Positions 34,204 through 44,454 of a stretch of 64,000 nucleotides of DNA are shown piece by piece. Position 1 is the stretch's first letter. Each line of letters opens with the position of its first letter. This DNA comes from Phialocephala subalpina (lineage: Eukaryota; Ascomycota; Leotiomycetes; Helotiales; Mollisiaceae). The DNA is taken from positions 164,822 to 228,821 of the forward strand of contig FJOG01000040.1 of the NCBI GenBank assembly GCA_900073065.1, read 5' to 3'. The notes beneath the pieces were generated by a model, which made no database searches, was not told the DNA's origin, and worked only from the letters and a program-made list of their open reading frames with translations. The translations under genes and the position numbers were made by a program.

Positions 34204-36229
34204 TCATATGAACACAATTTCTTGCTCGGAGAAGTTGAGATTCTGTAGCTCTCCGTGCATGAAAGCCTCCACGAAAGCCTCTCCCACCAACCAGAATCGT
34301 CCTGGTTCTTCAGTCCTTCGCACAATAAACGGGACTTTTGCCCCTTGTAAGATGCAAATAAAGTCACGCTCTTGAGCTAGTGCAGGAGCAAGGCCGATCA
34401 ATCGCTGTTGCCCTAGGTCATAGGAGAAAAGCCTCCGTCTTGTTCCCTTTGTCACCTGTTGAAAACTGTCAGATTTCATGGCCAGGTGAACGTCTACAAC
34501 TAACAAAGCTTAAAAAGAGAAAAGGGGTTCACGGAGCGCCCACCTGGGTGTTCAACTGGATCAGTGATAAAGCGCTAAGCTTACTCATTAGGAATTCCTT
34601 CCTCCTTTCAAGAGCTAACGTCTCTATTTGTCGCCCTTGGTATATCCTATCTCCTTGCATTTGACTAACAGTAGATGCAATATCGCGGGAGCTCCCCTTT
34701 TCAATATGTGTCTTATAATCGGGCGAATTATGCACACTGGAAAACCATGAGAATATGGTGTCGCCCATCGCGATATATTTTGATATCTGATTAATTTCCC
34801 CGAAAAATATCGCGCGTACGTGGAGTTCGAGGAAGTTAGTCGATGGTCGTGTTAGCAGTTAAGATTGTGTTGGTTGCTTATGGCGATATTCAGTTAGCTT
34901 ACCTTGATATGGCCTGTCTAGATGTTTCGCAGCGTCGTATTGTGTAAATAGCAACTCATCGATAAGAGAAGTCGATCCAGCTGTATGGAAGGGCGGAACC
35001 CAGGACGGCAGGCTGAGGTCTATGTCTCTATCTTGACCGTCGTCATTCCGATGAGCTCGGGACAGAATATCAAGGTTTGCCATTGAGCTGATCATGAAAT
35101 GTGTAAACTTGCAATATAGTTCTTCTGTAGATTGAGGGTAGTCGAGTATGCTTTGTATGCCCGTTTCCAAGTAATGGAAGTCCACCGTGTCTGGGACATA
35201 TCGTTCGTGTATGGCAAACGCAAGAGGTGCAATGATCTTGTCCTTTGGCTTACTGCATTCCCTCTGCCGAGCTTCATGAACGAGAAGCTCAAGCGCAACC
35301 AGCCATTTGAACTTCCGCGGGATTGTCAGCTCGTAATCAATCTTATGATACCTGAGAAATGCCCTTGAGCCAAAACCATCGGAAGGCCAGGTACATCCCA
35401 TCCAAACTGCAACAGATGCAGCCGCGCCAAGTCGACGGATAGCGAGCTCGACACGAAAAGGCCTGGCACTCTTGCAGATTGCTCGATTCTTCTCACTGTT
35501 TCGCAGCATTATTCCTGCGAACAATACTGCGAGGCTTATGTCGACTTGTCGAGATCCACAAAAGGATGTCGTTCTTGTAGGCAACAGAACCTCTTGGAGC
35601 GTCCATAATCTGCTAAACCACGTTCGTAGAAGAAAGTTTGCTATCACGTGCCATTCTCGGTCAGTCATAGAATCAGATTGGCTCTCTGTTGTGCAATCGA
35701 AACGTGAGAAAGCATTGCCGCCCCGCATCATCGAGCTAATAATGAGGCTTTCTTTGTTTTTCTCCATCACTTGAATGGCTTCATAGGTGGATGAGTCTTC
35801 CTTGCCAAGCCAAATAACAACCCATGAAGCATCCGAATATATACGTGGCATCAATTTAAGCTGACGGTATATTTCCTCATCGTCTGCTTGGTTGATACAA
35901 ACTGCGTCAATCCAGAGCCGCGAAGAGTCCTTCTGTTCACGTAGCTGCCATAGTGCGTCGTTAAGATTTTCCTTGACCTTCATGCGTTTCCCGTCACATA
36001 AAATGTAAGATTGGACAGTATCATAAGGCTTGTAGAGTGGATTGTCTTCACCTAGGGGGTTGGCCCACGTGTATGAAAGTGCTTTGAACTTTGACGTTGT
36101 AGTGTTTGTGTCAGAAAGTAAAATTGTTGTTAGGTTGCACTCAATAGGAGCATCGCCGGCGCCAGGCTGCAGCGTGAAGAGCCGAATAGAGCCTGGTGGT
36201 AAAGGATTGTAATCGTATTCGGACACCAT
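34204..36229 (-). CDS. HET-domain protein, one unresolved break
   Basis: Start at 36229 (MVSEYDYNPLPPGSIRLF). HET motifs: FKALSYTWANPLGED near residue 55, RLWIDAVCINQADDEE near 110, and SWVVIWLGKEDSS near 145, followed by FSRLWTLQEVLLP. A clean 88-nt intron at 34456-34543 (GTGGGC...TCAACAG) joins the last exon, which has the usual HET C-terminus: RRRLFSYDLGQQRLIGLAPA, then GAKVPFIVRR and FWLVGEAFVEAFMHGE. Between 34840 and 34910 the reading frame LDRPYQ...PTQS meets TAA at 34859 and continues in the same frame as FLELHVRAIFFGEINQISK. A strong GTAAGC donor sits just before, but no acceptor in phase was found. So it is either a premature stop or an unrecognised intron. About 640 aa in total. 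Confidence 0.8.
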
Positions 36230-37225
36230 TGTAGGAAGATACAATACGGCTTACTTCAGATCGGTCGTCGCTGGAAAGCCTGTGGGTTCAGCGTGGTCAT
36301 GGAAATGAGGCTGGATTATCTTTTTAGCGCTTTTCTTCGAAATATTTTCCTACGCTAATGCCTATCCTACCAGGAATCGTGATAGTCTTGCTCTGACCAA
36401 CACCTAAGGTCTATTGGTAAAGCTCTTGTAACCATCTGTGGGTCGACCGTCGACCGCTTCCTTTGGAATCAAGTAGTATATCGATCAGCGTTCAGTCTTC
36501 GGCTACGACGGATCGGAGCGGGGGTCTGGGGATGGTGCGTCCTAGTAGCTTTTGTAATTCGCGAAGATTTCTCTGACCATTTCGGGCTCTTTTTGGTGGT
36601 GCACGAACTTTGGGGACAGTAGCTGGAGATCAAAGGCAGAATGTGCCCGTGGTTCGGTGCGTATCCGTGAGCGATGCGACCAGAATCGCTTCGTTCGATT
36701 GGGGTCATTTTTAGCGCCTTGTTTAAGGTCGTGGACAGCGTGAAGACCACGGCACGATAAGCGAGCTAATGAGACTGATAAAATTAACTGGGCAAAGTGA
36801 GGCGGCAAGGCTTCTAAATGAGGCTTCCAGGTGAGGCTTCCCTTACCCCGCTTCTCATCTTCGTATCATACACATAAGAGTGGCCATCAGGTTAGCAAGA
36901 TTAATATTAGCTTGGAGCCTCTGCAGCGATCAATCTCCGCAAATGCCACTCTATCATTCCTCATTCAATTCTCATTTTACAGCTTAAAAGCTGTTTATTC
37001 TTGCCTTAATTGAAATTTGTCGATGAAGCGGATAGACATTAACTTTACAATTGATCCCTCTCACAAAACATTTGCGTTGGTGCGACATCCTCGAGCGAGC
37101 TTGTATGATATGCCTGCACAGCATTCTCATGTCAAACGCTGAAGTCTCCTCTAGCAGTAACCTTCCATCGGCTGCAACTAGGACGAATCGCCAGCTGGCA
37201 GTGCAATCTGCAGCGACGTTTCATC
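36230..37225. other. Shared upstream region of two divergent genes
   Basis: This lies between the starts of the HET gene and the 740-aa orphan. Short minus-strand frames at 36469-36808 have no domain. A small GAGGCTTC repeat cluster occurs around 36810-36840. Nothing else is seen. Confidence 0.45.
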
Positions 37226-39448
37226 ATGGCTATCACACCTCAACTTCAGTGGAGTCTGGATAGAACAACGCAAAATGGCTTGAGTGTGGCTAAGGGGATT
37301 TTCATGGCTGCAACAAGAGATGACGTTCAAGTACTGGCACTTGCCACCTGTCGGAAGTTCGGTGCTACTCTCCCCATGACCACAAAGACCTGCGACATAG
37401 TTCAAAAGACAGTTCTCCCAACACCTTCACATCCCGTAATCCGGTTCCTCCACGCATTTGTCGGATATTACAAGGATGATTCAGCTTCCGCATTAGGTGA
37501 GAATATGGCGGGTGTACATTTTCTAGGGCTAGCCTGCGCTCTTGCAACCACAATTCCCGAATTTGAAGGCGCGACTGCACTTCTGGCAATGCTGCGAAGT
37601 ACTACTCCTGAAAGGGAGCTTTTACCAACAATACCTCAGTTGAAACAGCTGCTTGCGAGCCTCCACTCCAGATGTTCCAGGTCAGGATTTGCAGATAGCG
37701 TTGTCAGATACCAGGTTGATATTGGTCATGCTTTATTCACCCCTAGGGGCGATTACAGCGAATACGGACAGAAACCAAACATGGCACCATCTCCAGAGTC
37801 ATTGAAGTTATTGGTCGATGCATTTCGTGAAGTGGGCCGGCTCGGTGAGGCTACAACAATTTGTGCTGAAGTCAAAGTGGGCACATGCGCTCCTTGGATA
37901 GCGGCTTTCACGGAGTGGTGTCTTGGTGCACCTTCTATCTATCTGGAAGACGAAGAGCGAGTTCGTACGGCAATTGTTGAGTACGTCGGATCTAAGATAA
38001 GCATTGTTATTCCCAAGGTCGTGGATGATTCTGGCCTCCAACTGAAGATTATTATAATGCGGGAGATTAGTGGCCCAGAAGAGCTGATTACTTATTCCAA
38101 AGGACAAGAATGGATAGGCATGGTTGGAATTGGGGCATATGGCAAGTGGCTTCTTCACGAGTACGATTTCGACCGAGGACTAGGATTACGAGCTTTGCAT
38201 AAAGCTCTCCCACATGCTATTACGATGGTTTTATCGCAACTGAGTTTTTCCGAGTCTGTGGAGGCTCAACAGTATTTGGCCGGCGATGATCCCATCTTAG
38301 ATCTCTGCCCCAGGCCGTTTCCAGACCGAAAATTCATTGCCAACATCTATAACCAGATGCTAGATACAGAGATTGGAGCCAAAGACATTCGCAGCCGTGG
38401 AGACGGTCTTTTGATAGCCGATCTGGATGTGACGAAAGAATACCTGGTAGATTTGCAAAGGGATTGCGCCTGTGAAACCTGCCGTTCGTCGAACCCGACA
38501 ATAGATACTTCTAGCTTTCTTACATCATGTAAGATGGGTATCTTCTACGACGGCATTGCAACTATTGTCACGGACATTCTCACACTATCTCTGTTCCACC
38601 TTCCAGAGAAGCTCTTGGTCAAAATTAATCGGTGTCGTTTTGGGCAAAAGCGTCGAGGCTTTGGTAGCAACGTCACTGCGATACTCAGATGGGGACTTTT
38701 CTCTCCTTGCAGCACTCGTGAAATTCTCACCTCAGCCAGAGTCCTCGTAGGTCATCAAGATCTTGATAAAGAGCTGGACGACTACAATCAGTCGCAACCG
38801 GAGAACCACACTCAGTCGGACTGGATTTTGACTTGCTACAAGGGCCAAGCTATATATCCAGCTGTGTTCGATTCATCATACCATTTTGATAACATGAAGG
38901 GCTATCTACAACTATACTGGCTGCCAGGTATTTTGCAATATGGTGGCGAGAGGTGGAAGGGTGTGACTGGAGGCCAGACTACCTGGGGCCCAGATCAACC
39001 ACATAAAATTTCGCATGAGGAAAGCTTATCTCCTCGAAATCTCTTTCGACATCTCAGAACAGAGTGGGCAGTGAGCACCAAGGATAACAGCATCCTGGAA
39101 GCCAAGCTATTGCTCAAAGATGGGGAAAGAATTTCGCAGACAGCCAGGAACCCGATAGACTCGTTGCTTGGGCTGCAGTACGGACTGGTTGCAGAATGTA
39201 GCCATGACAGATACGCGAAACTCAAAAACCCGGACAGATTCTGCGTCTATGTCGGACCTGAGGCACTCCCACGATTCCGTGAGCCAGGTAGTGTTGTTAT
39301 TGTCCCTGTAGATGGTTCCGATGACCTCCGCTTCTTTTCGATTCCTGGAGCCGAGGAGGAGCGAAAATTCGTGCTGCGAAAGAACGCCTGCCTCTCTTGT
39401 TCTCTTACATTCTGCAGAAAATTTGACGCCGCTGTTCTGATTCTCTAA
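37226..39448 (+). CDS. Large fungal-specific protein of unknown function
   Basis: A single uninterrupted 740-aa frame starting at 37226 (MAITPQLQWSLDRTTQNGL). The protein is globular and alpha/beta in composition with no signal peptide and no convincing membrane segment. Notable features are an N-terminal helical region (DDVQVLALATCRKFGATL, then KTVLPTPSHPVIRFLHAFVG), a CxxC in RDCACETCRSS near residue 415, and a cysteine-rich C-terminal end (KNACLSCSLTFCRK). It has the look of long orphan families that are frequent in Fusarium, Colletotrichum and Leotiomycetes, often near HET genes; I know of no assigned function. It is intact, unlike most accessory genes here. Its 3' end is 28 bp from a convergent small gene. 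Confidence 0.75.
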   Translation: MAITPQLQWSLDRTTQNGLSVAKGIFMAATRDDVQVLALATCRKFGATLPMTTKTCDIVQKTVLPTPSHPVIRFLHAFVGYYKDDSASALGENMAGVHFLGLACALATTIPEFEGATALLAMLRSTTPERELLPTIPQLKQLLASLHSRCSRSGFADSVVRYQVDIGHALFTPRGDYSEYGQKPNMAPSPESLKLLVDAFREVGRLGEATTICAEVKVGTCAPWIAAFTEWCLGAPSIYLEDEERVRTAIVEYVGSKISIVIPKVVDDSGLQLKIIIMREISGPEELITYSKGQEWIGMVGIGAYGKWLLHEYDFDRGLGLRALHKALPHAITMVLSQLSFSESVEAQQYLAGDDPILDLCPRPFPDRKFIANIYNQMLDTEIGAKDIRSRGDGLLIADLDVTKEYLVDLQRDCACETCRSSNPTIDTSSFLTSCKMGIFYDGIATIVTDILTLSLFHLPEKLLVKINRCRFGQKRRGFGSNVTAILRWGLFSPCSTREILTSARVLVGHQDLDKELDDYNQSQPENHTQSDWILTCYKGQAIYPAVFDSSYHFDNMKGYLQLYWLPGILQYGGERWKGVTGGQTTWGPDQPHKISHEESLSPRNLFRHLRTEWAVSTKDNSILEAKLLLKDGERISQTARNPIDSLLGLQYGLVAECSHDRYAKLKNPDRFCVYVGPEALPRFREPGSVVIVPVDGSDDLRFFSIPGAEEERKFVLRKNACLSCSLTFCRKFDAAVLIL

Positions 39449-39476
39449 ATATACTCCTAAGAATTGCACGGGTTTG

Positions 39477-39692
39477 TCAGGAAGAAATTGGCAGCTTAAT
39501 CTTTGCAGGTGGCTCGAGCCCCGTAGCCGCTGCCTCGTCGGCTTGTCTCTTCTTCTTATTCCCTCTCTGTGCCGGGGGGCGGTCATGGTTCTGCCGATAC
39601 TCTGTTAGCGTTATTTGTTTTGGGCGTAGATCGGAGGTCAGATCCTAGATCGGGGGAAGAAAGGGGGTTGGAACACTTACGCTCTTTGTCAT
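39477..39692 (-). CDS. Small 59-aa basic protein with a 36-nt intron
   Basis: Exon 1 (39681-39692) encodes only MTKS; after a 36-nt intron (GTAAGT...CGATCTAG) exon 2 (39477-39644) encodes DLTSDLRPKQITLTEYRQ, then NHDRPPAQRGNKKKRQADE and a proline-containing end LPISS. Spliced length is 180 nt. The ATG sits in an AAA-rich context (CAAAAATGACA). The composition (basic, Gln/Asn/Lys-rich, KKKR motif) is coding-like and suggests a nuclear or nucleic-acid-binding peptide. No branch site is obvious, so the 5' end could lie further upstream in the same frame (open to 39926). No family is recognised. Confidence 0.45.
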
Positions 39693-40739
39693 TTTTGCTG
39701 ATTTATGAGTGATCTGATAAGCATCAGATGAGTACAAACCTTTCGCAGAGGGGTCTTTTGGGTCTTCGAGGGTAGTGGTACATACCGATGGATGTGTGGA
39801 GGATTGGAGAGGAAATGAAGGCTGCGAAACGCTTTTGATGCCTAGTCTCGCTTGATCTTGGATGAGTCTTGAGTTGAGATTTACTGATGAATTGAGATTC
39901 ACTGCAACATTCTGTCCACTTGTCACACAGCATGACGCTTCTTCCAGAGAACCTCCTCCCCCTGTTCAGGCGAATCCACTTGCGAAGGCATCAGTAAAGC
40001 GGGAGTATATATTAAATGTATTTTTAGATCTCCTCCCGCTGAATCAAGTCATCGCCAGGCGTCTAGTATCTTGAATTTATCTCAACGAGGACTGTCTGGA
40101 GACCTTGATTCAGGCGGATTGAAGAATGAAGATGCCGAGCGCCCTCCCTCTACTTCGAATTCACCTGACTCTTAAAGGGTCAAACTGGTTCTTCGTCCTA
40201 CACCGGGCAAGCGTTACGGCGAAGCAGAGAAACCCCCTCCCATAAAGATGAGCAGCCGCAGCCAGTGGAAATGGCATCTCTCGGCCCAGTCCATTAATTA
40301 AAGATATTAAAGGTAGCCGGTAAGAAAAGGTCTGGATCGCAGTGACGGCCAAACGCCTCACAACAAATGTCCTCTGTGGTGGATGTCGCAGAGCCGCAGC
40401 CCTTGCCAGAACATGCCACTCAGCACAGGAGGAAATGCATAAAGCCGCCAAAATCTGACTTGTCTTTACACTTTATAGATATTACCGTTAAAGTTGACGT
40501 ATTTGATAAAAGAACGTTAGTTTAAACTAAGCATAATTAGCTAAGAAACAGAAAGGCAAAATTATATGATGAGACGCTTAGGGTGTTTAGGGGCTGCTCG
40601 GACGCTGCTCCGGCTGCTTACGAGTTAGGTGAGCTGGCTGAGACAAGGCTGAGCCGAGGGTAATTAGCACCTGAGCAAGAGTGGCAAGCTTACTAACCGA
40701 ATGCGAAGCACATGAGAGAAGGAGTTGGTTGATAATACC
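39693..40739. other. Intergenic
   Basis: Open frames at 39645-39926 (minus) and 39862-40074 (plus) have no domain; the former may extend the N-terminus of the 59-aa gene. The stretch 40450-40600 is A/T-rich. The sequence just below 40740 holds the downstream flank of the Clr5 gene and may include its last exons. Confidence 0.4.
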
Positions 40740-41156
40740 TGAAGATTGCTGCATATCTTCCATAAAAGTCGTTGGATATCGAGAAATCTCCTTGCGGACC
40801 TTCTTCCGCTCAACAAACTGGCCATCGAGATATACGTCGCTTTCTCGCTCTTTCCTCTTTCGTGTCTTGAGCTTTCTGTCGAGGATCTTCCAGTCCTGAC
40901 CCGAGTGGTTCTTGCGGATACCACAATCGTCGTAATCTTTTTCGTACTGTGCTTTGCTGATAAGAGTCAGCATGTAGGCCGTCGCACAGCACCTGTGAGG
41001 ACCAGCAATAGCCCATGTCGCTTTGTATCCGTGAAGCTCCTCCGTCACATCCTTGAGCGTGTGATCTTTTGCAAGATACGTGATGCAATTCTGCGGCTGG
41101 CTCGTGCGGCAAGAGTCCACCATCTGAGTATCGGCGGAGGGGGCATGGACATTCAA
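40740..41156 (-). CDS. Clr5-domain protein, partial
   Basis: The Clr5 domain is recognisable: CITYLAKDHTLKDVTEELHG, YKAT, then AQYEKDYDDCGIRKNHSG, QDWKILDRKLKTRKRKERE and SDVYLDGQFVERKKVRKEI. About 20 residues between YKAT and AQYEKD (WAIAGPHRCCATAYML...) are absent from the family pattern and probably include a short intron (GT...GACTCTTATCAG). A GTATTA donor follows near 40738 after DMQQSSG, so more exons may lie downstream. ATG at 41156 (MNVHAPSADTQ) is the apparent start. Clr5 domains occur at the N-terminus of many fungal proteins and are DNA-binding-like; S. pombe Clr5 acts in heterochromatin silencing. Usually TPR or ankyrin modules follow, and I could not find them. Confidence 0.6.
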
Positions 41157-41964
41157 CGAAATTTGGAATCTTGACTTGAGGACGATGTATTCTCGAAGCA
41201 GACTTGAAGGGGCCTTTGAGGACTATAAGGATGGTGCTTTCTCATGTTGACGCACAGCAACTCCGTGATTGGAGAATGCCAAAATCTTGTTGCTTCTGAT
41301 TCGGCCACGAGGTAGCGCATGCATGCAGCAGCACTCACATCCTTCCTCGGGAGTCACTGTGATTTGCCTGTCCCAGATTCTCTTCGCATAACTGAAGGCA
41401 GCCTTTCCGTAAATGTGGTTGACGGACGATGTCGGCCAGGTCCTGGGGCATGAAGACATACGAAGAAGGCTGAGGTAGTTCCGTGGCATGGACGACCTCG
41501 TTGTAGGCTGGTCATACATCGCCATCCAGAGATGAGATTGGTCGATCCCAGATTCTTCATGCTCGAACTTGGAAGCCTAGTCACAGGTTTGCCGTGCCTC
41601 ACCACGTGGGAGGATTGTCGAGTACCAGACCGGTGATTTGCAACGATTGGAGCGATGCTGTAGGTACACTCATTGGTACATTCCGAATTCTGAGTGCGTC
41701 CTCTACTTCTGACCACTGCAAAATACACTCTAATCCCCTTCCGACGTTTCGCCATGCTTGATTGGACCATTCCGAAGTCTTCTGCGTACCAGCTCAGCGG
41801 ATTGTTTCCAAGATTGAGCACCGTAATCTTACAATGACATCCTACTCCAAATACTTAAATATCTGGCTTTCTTCTCTCCTCTGACTTTCAACATTCAAAA
41901 GCCTCTTCAGTGATTCAAAACCAGATCAACATGGGATTGATACCGGAGGCGGTGTTCAGACTAG
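41157..41964. other. Unassigned, possibly decayed coding DNA
   Basis: Minus-strand frames at 41223-41525 and 41354-41821 overlap in different frames and contain a cysteine cluster (EEGCECCCMHALPRG) but no recognisable domain. They may be relics of a gene 5' to the Clr5 gene. Confidence 0.35.
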
Positions 41965-42524
41965 TCACCCTAATTGTGGGCTTTCCACCGTCCGCCCTAC
42001 TAATACATAGATGAATCCATCGTCGCCGGCAAGTTGTCGATGGCGAAGGTTTGTGAATAGAGTTTCAGATTCAACGTCATTGGGCTGACTCCTCCCTAGC
42101 ATCTGGGCTTCAGCGACGACAGACTGGCAGCAGAGCAATAGACCAAGATATCGAGAGGCAGGCAGGGTTGAGGTTGACTCCGGGCACGACTGTCGTTCTA
42201 CATCGAGCTTCTGGTTCGTAGCTTCTTCCATTGCCTCGATGATGATACTGACTCTTCCCTTCTGCCAGAACCTCTCCATTCCGCCTTCCCTGTACCTCCT
42301 CAAAACTCCGTGACGTATCGGACAAGGCGATATTCCTTCTGAACGGTGTCAAGTTGCGTCTTGCTTGGCCATGAGGAATACCGACGCAAACAGAACTGTG
42401 TTGAACAGATATCGGGACATATGGTCGTTGATATGAGACGGGGAAATATTGGGGAATGGCGACACTCGGTTGCGATGTTGTTTCGTTCAGGGAACAGGAG
42501 GACATGTTGTCGTTTTGCGTTCAT
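41965..42524 (-). CDS. Orphan protein with apparent frameshift
   Basis: ATG at 42524 (MNAKRQHVLLFPERNN) opens a frame that reaches RLVRYVTEF and then TGA. With one more base in the AAAA run at 42302-42305 (TTTT on the coding strand) it continues LRRYREGGMERFWQKGRVSI, IIEAMEEATNQK and on to a stop at 41965; the total would be 186 aa. The LRRYS-like motif near residue 45 and basic N-terminus could be a mitochondrial targeting signal, but that is weak. I recognise no family. The middle is helical and charged. It is divergent from the agmatinase gene, separated by 355 bp. Confidence 0.4.
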
Positions 42525-42879
42525 GCTGAAGTTGTCGCGTCGGCGCGTCGTCCTTGATGTTAGTGCCGAAGGTCGGCATCCCGAATGAATGCCGCTATGC
42601 CGTCGGATCCAGATTCCTCATTTGGTGAAGTGTCGTGATGCTGATGCTGATTCTTCGTTTGACTGATGCCAATGACAACTCTTCTCAAGAGTGGGAGGAA
42701 AGAGACTCCGAACTCTTATCGAAAACACACCGCGCCCTTCCAATTGAAATTGGCGTATCATTACGTAATCGCTCGACGACTCATCGCTCATTCCACTCTT
42801 CGAAATCCAATAAAACAAAGCTTTGAGAACTTGAGGAGTTGAGGAGTTTAAGATATCTGTGAAGGAAAGAAGACACAAA
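42525..42879. other. Upstream region of the agmatinase gene
   Basis: Non-coding stretch between two divergent genes. The 40 bases before 42880 contain short GAGGAGTT repeats and an A-rich leader (GAAGACACAAAATG), the likely 5' UTR of the agmatinase gene. Confidence 0.45.
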
Positions 42880-44454
42880 ATGAGGTTCGACAAATTCCTG
42901 TTGGCGACTGCCGGCATCTGCGGGGTGGTTGGGGTGCACGGACATGAGCATGGACATCATCATCATGAGAAAGAGATTCCGTTGCACGAGCAGGAGTATA
43001 TTCAAGATAATCCTGATGAGTTGGAGAGGAAATGGGGATTTGAGGTGAGTTGTTTCTTGTTGTGCTTTCGAAGAGAACGTTTGCGTTGCGAGTCGTTCTT
43101 ATCTAAACCTCCGAGCACGTCAAGTGACGATACTTAGGTCTTCTGATATCTTCTTCGGCCAGTTCGACTATGGTGTCTTGAAAGCGAGTCAAACATTTGG
43201 ACGAAGAGAAAGAACGAGTGCTGATATAAATCTAGTGGGGATATGCTGGAGTGAACTCCTTCGCACATCTCGAGCACGTGAAGTGTCTCACCAAGCCTGA
43301 CACTCTCTTCGATATTGGCATTCTCGGAGTTCCATTCGATACCGCTGTAAGCTACAGACCAGGTCAGTTCTTTTCTTCTGTTTCGTACGTAGTTCAACGT
43401 CTTTCTATCATTTCACTTGATCCGATGCACGTGATATCGCACCTTTTTTTCACTCAGCTCAGTTGCAACATTTCACAGAATCTCTTTGACGAAAGCTGAC
43501 ACTACCTCAGGAGCACGTTTCGGCCCTCGAGCAATCAGAGCAGCATCAGCCCGCCAAACCTCCTTCCGAGGCTTCAACGCCCGCGCAGGCATAAACCCCT
43601 ACCTATCCTGGGCCAAAATCCTCGACTGCGGCGACGTCCCCGTCACGCCCTTCGACAATGCCGTCGCACTCACTCAAATGACATCCGCCTACCTCGAACT
43701 CGGCCACCGCTCATCCCTCTCCTCCGTCATCCCAAAACCGAAGATCATCACCCTTGGCGGAGACCATTCACTAGCACTTGCAGCTTTAAGAGGACTTAAC
43801 AAAGTCTATGGACAAAGTATCGCCGTGCTGCATTTCGATGCTCATTTGGATACCTGGCATCCAGCAAAATATCCCTCTCCATGGCCTAGCAAACAAGCAG
43901 AGTTCAACCATGGATCTATGTTCTGGATCGCTTCGAATGAAGGACTCATCTTGAACGGATCATCCGTCCACGCAGGACTCCGAACTCGACTCAGTGGTGC
44001 CGACTGGGCTGATTACGAAGACGACACGAACCAAGGCTTCCTGAGAATTTCGTCAGATGATATTGATGATCTTGGTGGACCGAAGGGAGTCATTGATGCT
44101 ATTATCGCGAGAATCGGGACTGAAACTCCGGTTTATATTAGTGTTGATATTGATGTTCTTGATCCTGGACTTGCGCCTGGGACTGGCACTCCTGAAGCTG
44201 GTGGATGGACGAGCAGAGAGCTGATTCGCATTTTGAGGGGTATTGAGGGGTTGAATATTGTGGGTGGAGATGTGGTGGAGGTTGCGCCAGCATATGATGG
44301 AGTTGGTGAACAGACTGCGTTGGCTGGAGCGCAGGTTGTATACGAACTGTTGACGAATATGGTGAAGCGAGGATTGGTGGATATGGGAAAGACTGCTGAG
44401 ATTCCTCAACCTAAGCAGCCTGCCAAGAAAGAGAAAATGAAGGATGAGTTGTGA
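42880..44454 (+). CDS. Agmatinase / ureohydrolase with signal peptide and C-terminal KDEL
   Basis: Three exons (42880-43044, 43236-43362, 43511-44454) with introns of 191 and 148 nt splice to 411 aa with intact frame. The manganese-binding ureohydrolase motifs are complete: [22 protein letters not shown] (DxHxD) and [15 protein letters not shown] (DxDxxDP), plus [12 protein letters not shown] near the end. Agmatinases hydrolyse agmatine to putrescine and urea; related enzymes use guanidinobutyrate, so the exact substrate is open. The N-terminus ([19 protein letters not shown]) is a signal peptide, followed by a His-rich metal-binding-like stretch [12 protein letters not shown]. The protein ends KKEKMKDEL, an ER-retention-type signal. 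Together these predict a lumenal ER enzyme rather than a cytosolic one. Confidence 0.9.

Noticed and set aside
34859..34920. 26-nt or 140-nt intron models to remove the TAA in the third HET gene
   Set aside because: The first is too short with its branch site at the wrong end; the second ends in the wrong phase. Left as unresolved.
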